DNA of 64,000 nt, from contig SWDS01000006.1 in the NCBI GenBank assembly GCA_005116745.1, positions 144,935-208,934 on the forward strand. Direction: 5' to 3'. This stretch comes from Nitrospira sp. (GTDB lineage: Bacteria > Nitrospirota > Nitrospiria > Nitrospirales > Nitrospiraceae). The notes below the pieces were generated by a model. That model made no database searches and had not been told where the DNA came from. It saw only the letters and a program-made list of their open reading frames with translations. Of this stretch, positions 35,660 through 43,741 are shown piece after piece (position 1 is the first letter of the stretch; the number at the start of each line of letters is the position of its first letter). Both the position numbers and the translations under genes were made by a program.

Positions 35660-36058
35660 ATGAAGGAGGCGCTTCACGTGAGACTCCCAATCGTGGTTCT
35701 CGTCGTCATCATCACCTATTGTTCGATGTTTGTCGCTCCAGCTTGGAGTCAGTCGTCGTCTGCTGACACACAGCAAGGGACGGCTTCCGGGGCCGGTATG
35801 GGAGCTGCTTCAGCTGCCGCCACAATCTTGTATTTCCCGTTTAAAGCAGCATTTGCTGTTGGCGGTGGGATCGTGGGTGGTCTCGCCTATGTGTTTTCAG
35901 GTTTCAGTGAGCCAACGGCGAAAAGTATCTGGGTCCCCAGCGTGTATGGGACCTACCTTATTACCCCGGAGCATCTCAGCGGCGATCGTCCGGTACGTTT
36001 CCTTGGTGTTGGTGCCGAAAATGACGGAATCTCCGTCGCACCTGCTCCGACGAACTAG
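35660..36058 (+). CDS. small exported protein, unknown
   Basis: 132 residues with a signal peptide (about 1-30, ending SMFVAPAWSQ). A Gly/Ala-rich hydrophobic stretch follows (ATILYFPFKAAFAVGGGIVG), then a soluble tail. Possibly a small membrane-associated envelope protein. GAAGGAGG lies near the ATG region (AAATGAAGGAGGCG), so the start could also be a GTG slightly downstream. Function unknown. Confidence 0.65.
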   Translation: MKEALHVRLPIVVLVVIITYCSMFVAPAWSQSSSADTQQGTASGAGMGAASAAATILYFPFKAAFAVGGGIVGGLAYVFSGFSEPTAKSIWVPSVYGTYLITPEHLSGDRPVRFLGVGAENDGISVAPAPTN

Positions 36059-36072
36059 CCTGCGCATTGAGT

Positions 36073-36813
36073 ATGAAGCCTGTAATTGGCGTGACCCCAG
36101 ACTTTAATGCCGGTGACAGGAAGGACATGGGCGGTCACGAGCCAACCTATTTTTTGCGGGCTCGCTACATTCGGGCTGTTGAAGAACTCGGTGGTATTCC
36201 TCTGATCCTTCCTCTCGTAGCGGAACCGTCTGCCCGGCGACGGCTTCTTGACCGTGTTGATGGGTTGCTCCTCACCGGCAGTGGGCCGGACCTTCCGCCG
36301 AGTTTCTATGGAGAGCGGCAGCGCTACAAGTTTCCACTGGTGAGCGAGCGCCGTGCCAACTTTGAGCTGGAGTTAGTCCTTCAGGCCAAGAAGCGGGATC
36401 TTCCCCTCCTAGGAATCTGCGGAGGGATGCAGACGGTGAATGTCGCCTGTGGAGGGAGCCTGTATCAGGACATTCCTGCACAAGTCCCCAGTGCGTTGGA
36501 TCATCGTCAAAAAGCGAAAGCGATCCATGTCGCTCACCCGGTGACCGTGACACCCAAGAGCCTCTTGAACAAGGTGGTCGGTAAGAGAACCTTCATGGTG
36601 AATAGTTCCCATCACCAATCAGTCAAGACAGTCGCTCCGTCGCTCTGCGCAAGTGCCATGGCACCCGATGGGATTATCGAAGCGATCGAATCCCCCGCAC
36701 ATCGATTTCTCCTCGCGATCCAATGGCACCCCGAATTCTTGTTCGAGCGGCATATGGTCCATCGGCGGCTGTTTGAAGCCCTGCTCCGTGCGGCCCGCCG
36801 GACACGTGCATGA
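36073..36813 (+). CDS. class I glutamine amidotransferase-like hydrolase (PuuD/peptidase C26 family)
   Basis: 246 residues from ATG 36073; a TTG two codons earlier is less likely. The nucleophile Cys is in LGICGGMQTVNVACGG and the partner His-Glu in IQWHPEFLFE, with HHQSVK between. The family cleaves gamma-glutamyl bonds, for example gamma-glutamyl-GABA in putrescine breakdown. No other putrescine genes are nearby; an amino-acid permease follows, suggesting nitrogen or amino-acid salvage. Confidence 0.87.
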   Translation: MKPVIGVTPDFNAGDRKDMGGHEPTYFLRARYIRAVEELGGIPLILPLVAEPSARRRLLDRVDGLLLTGSGPDLPPSFYGERQRYKFPLVSERRANFELELVLQAKKRDLPLLGICGGMQTVNVACGGSLYQDIPAQVPSALDHRQKAKAIHVAHPVTVTPKSLLNKVVGKRTFMVNSSHHQSVKTVAPSLCASAMAPDGIIEAIESPAHRFLLAIQWHPEFLFERHMVHRRLFEALLRAARRTRA

Positions 36814-36944
36814 TCTCTCCAGACCGTTCCAGCAAGCACCGCCAACTCGTTCCCTGGTCTCTGGCCATACGTTGATCTTAGATGGAGCCGTAGCGTCGTG
36901 ACCCCATCACAGCGAATTCCGGTACATTGAGCGTGGGAGGGCCC

Positions 36945-38393
36945 GTGGGCAGCCAACTTTTCCGAACGAAACCCATCGATCAAATTCTGGCCGATGCCGA
37001 ACATCCAGAGCATCGTCTGAAGAAAACATTGACGGCGTGGGATCTCACGGCGCTTGGGATCGGCGCGATTATTGGGACAGGCATTTTCGTCCTGGTCGGA
37101 ACCGCCATCGTCGGTGATGCCCACCGGCCAGGAGCGGGACCAGGGATTGTTCTCTCCTTCGTTCTTTCTGGCATCACCTGCGCGTTAGCTGCCCTGTGTT
37201 ATGCCGAATTTTCAGCGATGATCCCGGTCGCAGGGTCAGCGTACACCTTTTCGTACGCCACACTGGGTGAGTTTCTGGCCTGGCTCACGGGGTGGAATCT
37301 GATTTTGGAATATGGTGTGGCCTGCGTCGCAGTTGCTATCGGCTGGTCCGGCTATTTCAACAAATTATTGACGCTCGCCGGCTTGGAATTGCCCTATTGG
37401 GCGACGAATCCGCCGCATTGGGCGGGTGGTCCAGAGGGAAGTATCGCTAATTTTCCAGCGGCCATCATCGTTTTGTTGGTCACGGCCATCCTCGTGATAG
37501 GAATCAAGGAAAGTGCTCGTGCCGCTGGCATGATCGTCCTGCTGAAACTTGCGGTGGTTCTCTTCTTCATCGCCGTAGGGGCTCCGTCTGTCAACGCGGA
37601 CAACTGGACACCGTTTATGCCGAACGGATTTGAAGGGGTCCGTGCCGCGGCTGCCATCATCTTTTTTGCCTATATTGGGTTTGATGCGGTCTCAACTGCT
37701 GCAGAGGAGGCTCGGAACCCCCAACGAGACGTTCCGTTGGGTATCCTTGCTTCGCTGGCTGTGTGTACCGTGCTCTATATTGCCGTGGCGGCGGTCCTCA
37801 CCGGCCTGATTCCCCTCAGCCAAATTGACATACACGCTCCAGTGGCTGAAGCGCTCAGCGTCGTGGGGTTTAAATGGGGCGCTGCTATCGTGGCTATCGG
37901 AGCCGTGGCGGGTATCACGAGTGTATTGATCGTCATGATGCTGGGGCAAATCCGCGTGTTCTTTGCTATGTCGCGCGATAGGCTGTTAAGCCCGAGGCTC
38001 TCACAGGTTCATCCAACGTTTGGAACGCCCCATCGGGCAACGATTCTGACCGGAATGGCTATTGCGATCCTGGCAGCGTTGTTCCAGATCGGGGAAGCGG
38101 CTGATATGACCAACATCGGAACCTTCTTTGCCTTTATCCTCGTCAGCTTTGGGGTCATGCTGCTCCGGTACGTAAAGCCTGATCTGCCCAGACCCTTTCG
38201 TCTTCCCTTCATGCCTCTCGTGCCCATCATGAGTATTGCCGCATGCCTCTACCTCATGGCTGGTTTGCCTTCAGCAACATGGATCCGTTTTGTGGTATGG
38301 ACCGTTATTGGCATTCTCGTGTATGCGGCGTATGGGATGAAACACAGCAAACTAGCTGCTCAGGCTGTCGACAGTAGTCTGCCGTCACGATGA
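36945..38393 (+). CDS. APC-superfamily amino-acid permease
   Basis: 482 residues from GTG 36945, preceded by GGAGG; a TTG at 36927 is the alternative. About 12 membrane segments start after residue 38 with the family signature GIGAIIGTGIFVLVGTA, and FFAYIGFDAVSTAAEEARNP is typical of cationic amino-acid/YfnA-type permeases. Inner-membrane uptake of amino acids is the likely role; the substrate cannot be read from sequence. Confidence 0.92.
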   Translation: MGSQLFRTKPIDQILADAEHPEHRLKKTLTAWDLTALGIGAIIGTGIFVLVGTAIVGDAHRPGAGPGIVLSFVLSGITCALAALCYAEFSAMIPVAGSAYTFSYATLGEFLAWLTGWNLILEYGVACVAVAIGWSGYFNKLLTLAGLELPYWATNPPHWAGGPEGSIANFPAAIIVLLVTAILVIGIKESARAAGMIVLLKLAVVLFFIAVGAPSVNADNWTPFMPNGFEGVRAAAAIIFFAYIGFDAVSTAAEEARNPQRDVPLGILASLAVCTVLYIAVAAVLTGLIPLSQIDIHAPVAEALSVVGFKWGAAIVAIGAVAGITSVLIVMMLGQIRVFFAMSRDRLLSPRLSQVHPTFGTPHRATILTGMAIAILAALFQIGEAADMTNIGTFFAFILVSFGVMLLRYVKPDLPRPFRLPFMPLVPIMSIAACLYLMAGLPSATWIRFVVWTVIGILVYAAYGMKHSKLAAQAVDSSLPSR

Positions 38394-38418
38394 ATCTTGA
38401 ACAATTCTAGTAAGGAGT

Positions 38419-38859
38419 CTAGTCCGACTTTCCAGAGGGCTGGGTTGCGGAAACGGGTGCTGTGGCAGAAGTCTCTTCAGCGGGAACTGCGGCAGCAGCC
38501 GGGACAGGCGATCCAGGGGCTGTGTCTACTGGAACGGCTGCGGCCTTGGGCGGAGTGGCCGGTTTAGGTGGGGGGGCAGCTGGCTTGGGCGGCGCTGGTC
38601 TTTCTGGCTTAATGCCTCCTTCCCAGGCTGGGCCCGAATACATATTTGCCGTTAAGCCCTTGGTCTTCCATTTTTCCTCAAAATCAGCAGCGGCCTTATT
38701 CGGCGTTTCACCAAGGCCCATGACATTGTTCCAAGGATAGACTTTTGGGCCGATCTGGCAGCCAGATTCCGTCCGCCGCAAATAGATCGCGATCGGATTG
38801 CCCCGGTAGGGCCCAAGAAAAATATGGACAGATCCAACGTACTCGAGCAATGAGGCCAT
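38419..38859 (-). CDS. unknown protein with Pro/Ala-rich tail
   Basis: 146 residues from the ATG at 38859, preferred because GGAGGG lies 4 bases before it; upstream in-frame Mets (to 39006) lack such a site. The N-terminal 75 residues (LLEYVGSVHIFLGPYRGNPI, YPWNNVMGLGETPNKAAADF, WKTKGL) form a small domain I do not recognise; the rest is Pro/Ala-rich and probably disordered. It converges on the permease gene. Confidence 0.6.
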   Translation of the reverse strand: MASLLEYVGSVHIFLGPYRGNPIAIYLRRTESGCQIGPKVYPWNNVMGLGETPNKAAADFEEKWKTKGLTANMYSGPAWEGGIKPERPAPPKPAAPPPKPATPPKAAAVPVDTAPGSPVPAAAAVPAEETSATAPVSATQPSGKSD

Positions 38860-39053
38860 AAGGCCCTCCAAAGGAACGCTCATGATGCCACAAGAGATGA
38901 GAGGAGGGCAAGGTATTCGGTAGAGAGACAGAGGTTTCGTTTCCTCACTTGAGTGAGGGGAGGTCTTCCATCTCTGCGTAACTCGCGGAATTCTCCTGAG
39001 AGACACGGCATAAAGTTGTCCACTCTTTTATGTTGAAAAGAAAAAAGCACAGG

Positions 39054-40151
39054 TCATAGGTCGGCTTTCGCGACTCGTTCTCGTGCCCGGTCAATGGAGC
39101 GCAAGAGCGCTTTGTGGCTTCGGCACCCCACCACAAGTTTGGCATCTGAAATCATCACGGGGCGATAGGGAAGCAGGAAACGCTCTTTCACGCGACGGAT
39201 ACGCGCGAGAGACTGGGCCAACCGTCCGGCCGAGATGTCCGTGTCGGCCACGGCTTTGTCAACGGCATTCATCGCGGCGATGACGCGGTTGCGGTCTTTA
39301 CAGATCAACGGCATGTCGCAACCGGCTTGGATGGCCTGTACGGTCGCGTCGCCGATGCCATAATGATCAATGATGGCATGCATCTCAAGATCATCCGTCA
39401 ACACGATACCGTCGTAGTGCAACTCCTCACGAAGAAATCTCCCGATGATCGTCGGGGACAGGGTTGCCGGCCGTTTCTCATCCAACGCCTGATACAATAC
39501 GTGGGCTGTCATCATCGTTGCCACGCCGTTCGCCACCGCTCGCTGGAATGGAGGAAACTCAATATGCTCCAATCGTTCGCGCGGCGCCGTGACGATGGGC
39601 AACTCCTTGTGTGAGTCCGAGTTGGTGTCGCCATGACCAGGAAAATGCTTCCCACACGCCACGACACGATTGTCCTGGAGGCCTCCCACTGTGGCCAACC
39701 CTAATTCAGCCACGAGGTCAGGCGTTGTGCCGAAGGCTCGATCACCGATCACCGGATTGGCGGGGTTGCTGTTCACATCAAGCACCGGAGACATATTCAT
39801 GTTGATGCCGACGGCCTTGAGTTCTGCTGCGGTCGTGGCTGCCGCCGCGTAGGCTAGTTCAGAGGAACGGCATTGCCCAAGGACTTCGCATGGTGGAAAA
39901 ATTGTAAAGTCTTTTGGCAACCGTGAGACACGTCCACCTTCTTGATCGATAGAGATCAGGAGGGGGGAGTGTGGACTACAGCGTTGAAGATCACTTGTCA
40001 ATTCTACGATCTGCGCGATCGATTCGAGATTTCTCGAAAACAGGATGATTCCACCGGGCTTATATTCTCTGATGAAGGAGGCGAGGTCAGCCGACACGGT
40101 GGTGCCATCGAACCCTATCATGAAGAGTTGGCCAATCTGGTCGTGCGACAT
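39054..40151 (-). CDS. nagZ: beta-N-acetylhexosaminidase (family 3)
   Basis: 365 residues; removes GlcNAc from peptidoglycan fragments during recycling. Family-3 signature KHFPGHGDTNSDSHKELP supplies the catalytic His, and the nucleophile Asp is in GIVLTDDLEMHAI. No signal peptide, consistent with cytoplasmic recycling. The stop of upstream pepA lies 23 bases before its start, so they are probably cotranscribed. Confidence 0.94.
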   Translation of the reverse strand: MSHDQIGQLFMIGFDGTTVSADLASFIREYKPGGIILFSRNLESIAQIVELTSDLQRCSPHSPLLISIDQEGGRVSRLPKDFTIFPPCEVLGQCRSSELAYAAAATTAAELKAVGINMNMSPVLDVNSNPANPVIGDRAFGTTPDLVAELGLATVGGLQDNRVVACGKHFPGHGDTNSDSHKELPIVTAPRERLEHIEFPPFQRAVANGVATMMTAHVLYQALDEKRPATLSPTIIGRFLREELHYDGIVLTDDLEMHAIIDHYGIGDATVQAIQAGCDMPLICKDRNRVIAAMNAVDKAVADTDISAGRLAQSLARIRRVKERFLLPYRPVMISDAKLVVGCRSHKALLRSIDRARERVAKADL

Positions 40152-40174
40152 CGTCGAACCGTCTTTCTCTTACC

Positions 40175-41686
40175 CTATAGTGAGCGATTGATGAGGAACT
40201 GGATCAACAGTCTGGTCCCGATGCCAGTTGGGCCTTTGGGGATATACGCCCGTTCCCGCTCGCTCCAATCGGTGCTGGCGATGTCGAGATGCACCCAGGG
40301 GGCGTCGCCGACGAACTTGCTTAAGAATAGAGCCGCGGTGATCATGCCACCCCCACGTCCGCCGATGTTCCGCATGTCGGCTACATCGCTGCGCAGTTGC
40401 TCAAAATATTCGTCCCACAAAGGCATTTCCCATACCCGCTCGCCTGCTCGAAGGCCGGCCTTGTGAACCGCTTCTTTCAACGTGGCATCGGTGCCGAACA
40501 TGCCGATGGCGAACTGACCCAGTGCGACGACACACGCCCCCGTCAGCGTGGCAATGTCGATGAGCGCGGCCGGCTTGAATCGCGTCGCATAGGTAAGGCC
40601 GTCGGAGAGGATCAGGCGGCCCTCGGCGTCCGTGTTCTGCACCTCCACGGTTTTGCCCGAAAGGGTCTTGACCACGTCACCAGGTCGCATCGCCCGGCCC
40701 CCGGGCATATTCTCCGCTGCTGGGAGGATGCTGATGAGATTGAGGGGTAGCTTCAGACGAGCCGCCGCTCGCATCGCGGCCAACACTTCCGCTCCACCGG
40801 TCATGTCAGCCTTCATCTGTTCCATATTCTCAGCCGGTTTGAGCGAGATCCCACCCGTGTCGAAGGTAATCGTCTTGCCGACGAGCACGACCGGGCGGTC
40901 GTGTTTGTTCTTGGCTCCGTGGTACTGGAGAATAATGAACTTCGGCGGTTCGTGGCTGCCTTTTGCAACCCCCAGTAGCGCGCCCATGCCGAGTTGTTCC
41001 ATCTCCTTTTGTTCGAGGATCTTGAGATTTACGCCGACTTCCTTCGCCACGGTTTTTGCCTCACTGGCGATCCTGGTCGGTGTCATCACATTAGATGGAT
41101 GGTTGCAGAGATCTCGAACATAGACGGTTGCTTCGGCAGTCGCGACACCGCGACGAATCCCTTCCGACAACTGGCGCAGTTGATCTTTCTGCGGAGCCAG
41201 AACCGTCATCGCCGTCACTCCCTTACCCGTCGGGGCGTCACTGCGATAGGCTGTGAATTGATAGCTTCCTAAGATCGCTCCTTCAGTCATGGTCTGGCCA
41301 ACGTCGATTGGCGACGCCCCATGCGGCACGCTGCTCGACAGCGCCACCGCAAAGGCACCGGCTTTGGCTTGGCGAACCCGTTTGACGGCATGGCCCATCG
41401 CTTGTCGGATCTGATCTAACCCCAGGTCTTGTTTTTTCCCGAGCCCGACAAGAATCAACCGCTTCGCCGGAATTTTCCCGTGCGTATGAAACAAAACAAC
41501 TGTACCGGCCTTTCCATCGAACTCCTTGGATTGCAGAAGATCACGGAGGGCTCCACCGAGCGCTCTATCCAGAATCGCCCCATCTTCCTTCGGCAGTCCC
41601 TCCCCTTCACACAGCAGGAGGACCAGCGCGTCTGTGGTCTCGGTGTCGACGTGTCCTTGTTTCGCGTGAACTCGCAGAATGGGCAT
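40175..41686 (-). CDS. pepA: leucyl aminopeptidase (M17)
   Basis: 503 residues from the ATG at 41686, chosen because AAAGGAG stands 7 bases before it; an in-frame Met ten codons upstream is less likely. The C-terminal catalytic domain has VGKTITFDTGG, the M17 signature NTDAEGRLILSDGL and metal/catalytic residues in MKADMTGGAEV. Cytoplasmic two-metal aminopeptidase; some homologues also assist Xer recombination. Followed by nagZ. Confidence 0.95.
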   Translation of the reverse strand: MPILRVHAKQGHVDTETTDALVLLLCEGEGLPKEDGAILDRALGGALRDLLQSKEFDGKAGTVVLFHTHGKIPAKRLILVGLGKKQDLGLDQIRQAMGHAVKRVRQAKAGAFAVALSSSVPHGASPIDVGQTMTEGAILGSYQFTAYRSDAPTGKGVTAMTVLAPQKDQLRQLSEGIRRGVATAEATVYVRDLCNHPSNVMTPTRIASEAKTVAKEVGVNLKILEQKEMEQLGMGALLGVAKGSHEPPKFIILQYHGAKNKHDRPVVLVGKTITFDTGGISLKPAENMEQMKADMTGGAEVLAAMRAAARLKLPLNLISILPAAENMPGGRAMRPGDVVKTLSGKTVEVQNTDAEGRLILSDGLTYATRFKPAALIDIATLTGACVVALGQFAIGMFGTDATLKEAVHKAGLRAGERVWEMPLWDEYFEQLRSDVADMRNIGGRGGGMITAALFLSKFVGDAPWVHLDIASTDWSERERAYIPKGPTGIGTRLLIQFLINRSL

Positions 41687-41779
41687 TCGATTCTCCTTTG
41701 ATGCGTCAATGGGCAAGCAGCATCAGCCAATGGTTGGTTGTCATCGGGACTTCTTCATCTTGCTCGACGGCGATATTCT

Positions 41780-42415
41780 TCACACTCCCCGCATATTGGG
41801 TGCCCAGATGTGCTTGTGGAGTTGCAACTGAAGGCGAACCGGTAATCGATCTGCCAAGAGCCATTCAGCTAACCGCTGTGGATCCAGGGCACCAAATACC
41901 GGACTAAAGTGAACCGCACAACGATTGGTCAACCGGAAGCGATCCAGAATACGTTTCGCCCATTCGTAATCACTCCGGTCCTGCATGACGAATTTTGCTT
42001 CATCCTGTGGCCGCAATCGTTCAACATTGGGCCAGTGCATCCGGTCCGTCATGCCGCTTCCTGGGCATTTCACGTCCAAGATAATACGAACCGATGGATC
42101 AACGATGGCGGTATCCACGGCTCCGCTCGTTTCAAGGAGGACCGTGAATCCTTCATGGCACAATCGACAGAGCAGCGCGCTGCTATCCGGCTGCGCTAAC
42201 GGTTCACCTCCCGTCACCTCCACCAACTGACAACCATAGGATCGCACCGTGTCGAGAATGTCATCGATGGATCGGTCCGTTCCGCCAAAGAACGCATACT
42301 CCGTGTCACACCAGGTGCATCGCAACGGGCAACCGGTCAGACGTACGAACACGCAGGGGAGGCCGGCAAAGGTCGACTCGCCTTGAACGCTATGAAAAAT
42401 TTCAGTGACGCGCAT
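41780..42415 (-). CDS. queE: 7-carboxy-7-deazaguanine synthase
   Basis: 211-residue radical-SAM enzyme of queuosine/preQ0 synthesis. The N-terminal MRVTEIFHSVQGESTFAGLP and the cluster motif CPLRCTWCDTEYAF identify the family, and VEVTGGEPLAQ is the SAM-binding GGE motif. The cluster motif is C-x3-C-x2-C. No other queuosine genes lie in the window. It follows the HAD phosphatase gene on the same strand. Confidence 0.93.
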   Translation of the reverse strand: MRVTEIFHSVQGESTFAGLPCVFVRLTGCPLRCTWCDTEYAFFGGTDRSIDDILDTVRSYGCQLVEVTGGEPLAQPDSSALLCRLCHEGFTVLLETSGAVDTAIVDPSVRIILDVKCPGSGMTDRMHWPNVERLRPQDEAKFVMQDRSDYEWAKRILDRFRLTNRCAVHFSPVFGALDPQRLAEWLLADRLPVRLQLQLHKHIWAPNMRGV

Positions 42416-42492
42416 GAGCCGTGTGTGGACTAACTAAATCGTCGATTGGATGATTCACCGAGCAGGCGGTTGATTCGATCACAAGGAGTCAC

Positions 42493-43173
42493 TCATCGCC
42501 ATTTGACGATTGGCCAGTTCTGCTGTCGGGCGATGGAGGCCATGCCACGAATCGGGTTCACCACCGTCGGATGCCCCACGGCACGGAGCAAGTCAAAATC
42601 ACCCGGGCTATCCCCGTACGCATAGCATTGGGAGAGGTCCAACGTCAGTTCATGGGACAATCGATCAATGAGTTGTCGTTTCCCCTCCCCATAAGGCAGA
42701 GGTGGCACAAGAAATCCGGTATAGAGTCCATTCTGCTGCTCTAATTGAGTGGCAAAGCAACGATCAGCTCGAAGCGCGTCCGCGATGGGGGCGATCAGAA
42801 AATCGATGGATCCTGTCACGAACACAATGGCGTGGCCGGCACGGCGATGCTCGTCGAGCATCCGCATCGCAGCAGGGGAGACACGAGGACAGAGTTCCTC
42901 GCGACAAAACTCCTCGCCCAACGGTTGAATCACTTGCGAAGGTTTTCCGGCCAGGTACAGCTTCCGCTTGCGGAGCGGGTGCAGCGACAATGCTGGGACA
43001 TGTCGCAGGAGCCACGACACGCTCTCACGAGCTTCAGGCCACCCGACGATACCGCGTCGCCACAGCCAGCGGAAAAATCTCATCTCACTCGCTTCACCAG
43101 GCAAAATGGTATTGTCGACATCAAAAAATGCTGCAATGGAAGAGGAGAGGCCTTGTTCGTCTGTTTGCGTCAT
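42493..43173 (-). CDS. HAD-IB family phosphatase
   Basis: 226 residues from the ATG at 43173; a longer frame to 43326 has no supported start. Motif I is AFFDVDNTILPG (nucleophile Asp in DVDNT), motif II VFVTGS and motif III AYGDSPGDFDLL, with a helical cap between I and II. This is the SerB-like HAD-IB group that dephosphorylates phosphoserine or similar small molecules; the substrate is uncertain. Confidence 0.87.
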   Translation of the reverse strand: MTQTDEQGLSSSIAAFFDVDNTILPGEASEMRFFRWLWRRGIVGWPEARESVSWLLRHVPALSLHPLRKRKLYLAGKPSQVIQPLGEEFCREELCPRVSPAAMRMLDEHRRAGHAIVFVTGSIDFLIAPIADALRADRCFATQLEQQNGLYTGFLVPPLPYGEGKRQLIDRLSHELTLDLSQCYAYGDSPGDFDLLRAVGHPTVVNPIRGMASIARQQNWPIVKWR

Positions 43174-43298
43174 GAAAGAGCGACCTAGGACAATTAAGAT
43201 GCCGATTCTACCGAACGTCCGGTTGATTGACAACAATTTTACCCTACTTCTATAATGCGCACTCCTTTTCCCCTCAGCTGCTGACAGGAGCCCAGAAT

Positions 43299-43422
43299 GC
43301 AGGATGGTCAAATAAGCCTGCAACAAGCCCGCAGCGAGCGAAAGCCTGAGGCGTACTTCTGAGTACGTTGAGGGTTTGAGCGATGCCAGAACGCAGGTGT
43401 AGGTTTCGTTTCAACATCCTGC
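43299..43422. repeat. structured intergenic repeat (Nitrospira-type)
   Basis: The ends GCAGGATG (43299-43306) and CATCCTGC (43415-43422) are perfect inverted repeats. The middle contains GCGTACTTCTGAGTACGT, a small hairpin. I recall closely similar units (AAGGCCGCAGCGAG, then a GTACGTTGAGGG hairpin, ending in CAGCATCCTG) scattered in Nitrospira genomes; that recall is not verifiable here. Only one copy is seen in this window. It sits just before tRNA-Leu(GAG). Confidence 0.6.
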
Positions 43423-43427
43423 TGAGT

Positions 43428-43511
43428 GCCGAAGTGGTGGAATGGCAGACACGCACGTTTGAGGGGCGTGTGGCGAAAGCCGTGCGGGTTCAAGTCCCGC
43501 CTTCGGCACCA
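43428..43511 (+). tRNA. tRNA-Leu (GAG anticodon)
   Basis: An 84-base class II tRNA with encoded CCA. The acceptor GCCGAAG pairs with CTTCGGC, the anticodon stem CACGT/GCGTG encloses TTGAGGG (anticodon GAG), and the T arm is GCGGGTTCAAGTCCCGC. Confidence 0.93.
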
Positions 43512-43741
43512 TCATACTCGATACAGCTCCCTCCGATTTCCAGCTAGTGCCTCCGGGCCATTTGGATCTAGACTTTCGCCTAATCTCATAGGACACTAGC
43601 CCCCTCCTGAGGTCTTTAATCTTAGGAAGCAGTAGGCTGGGCTGTCACCATCAACCAGCATTCGCCACGTGAGATAGTCGCTCCTGTGAGTTGAGCTGGC
43701 TGTTGAGGTGCTGTCGGCGTCGCGCGGTAAGGAGCCTCATC

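Noticed and set aside
43691-43741. Earlier start (43691) for the multi-PAS kinase
   Set aside because: AAGGAG precedes the ATG at 43742 at normal spacing; the extra residues are basic and not conserved-looking.
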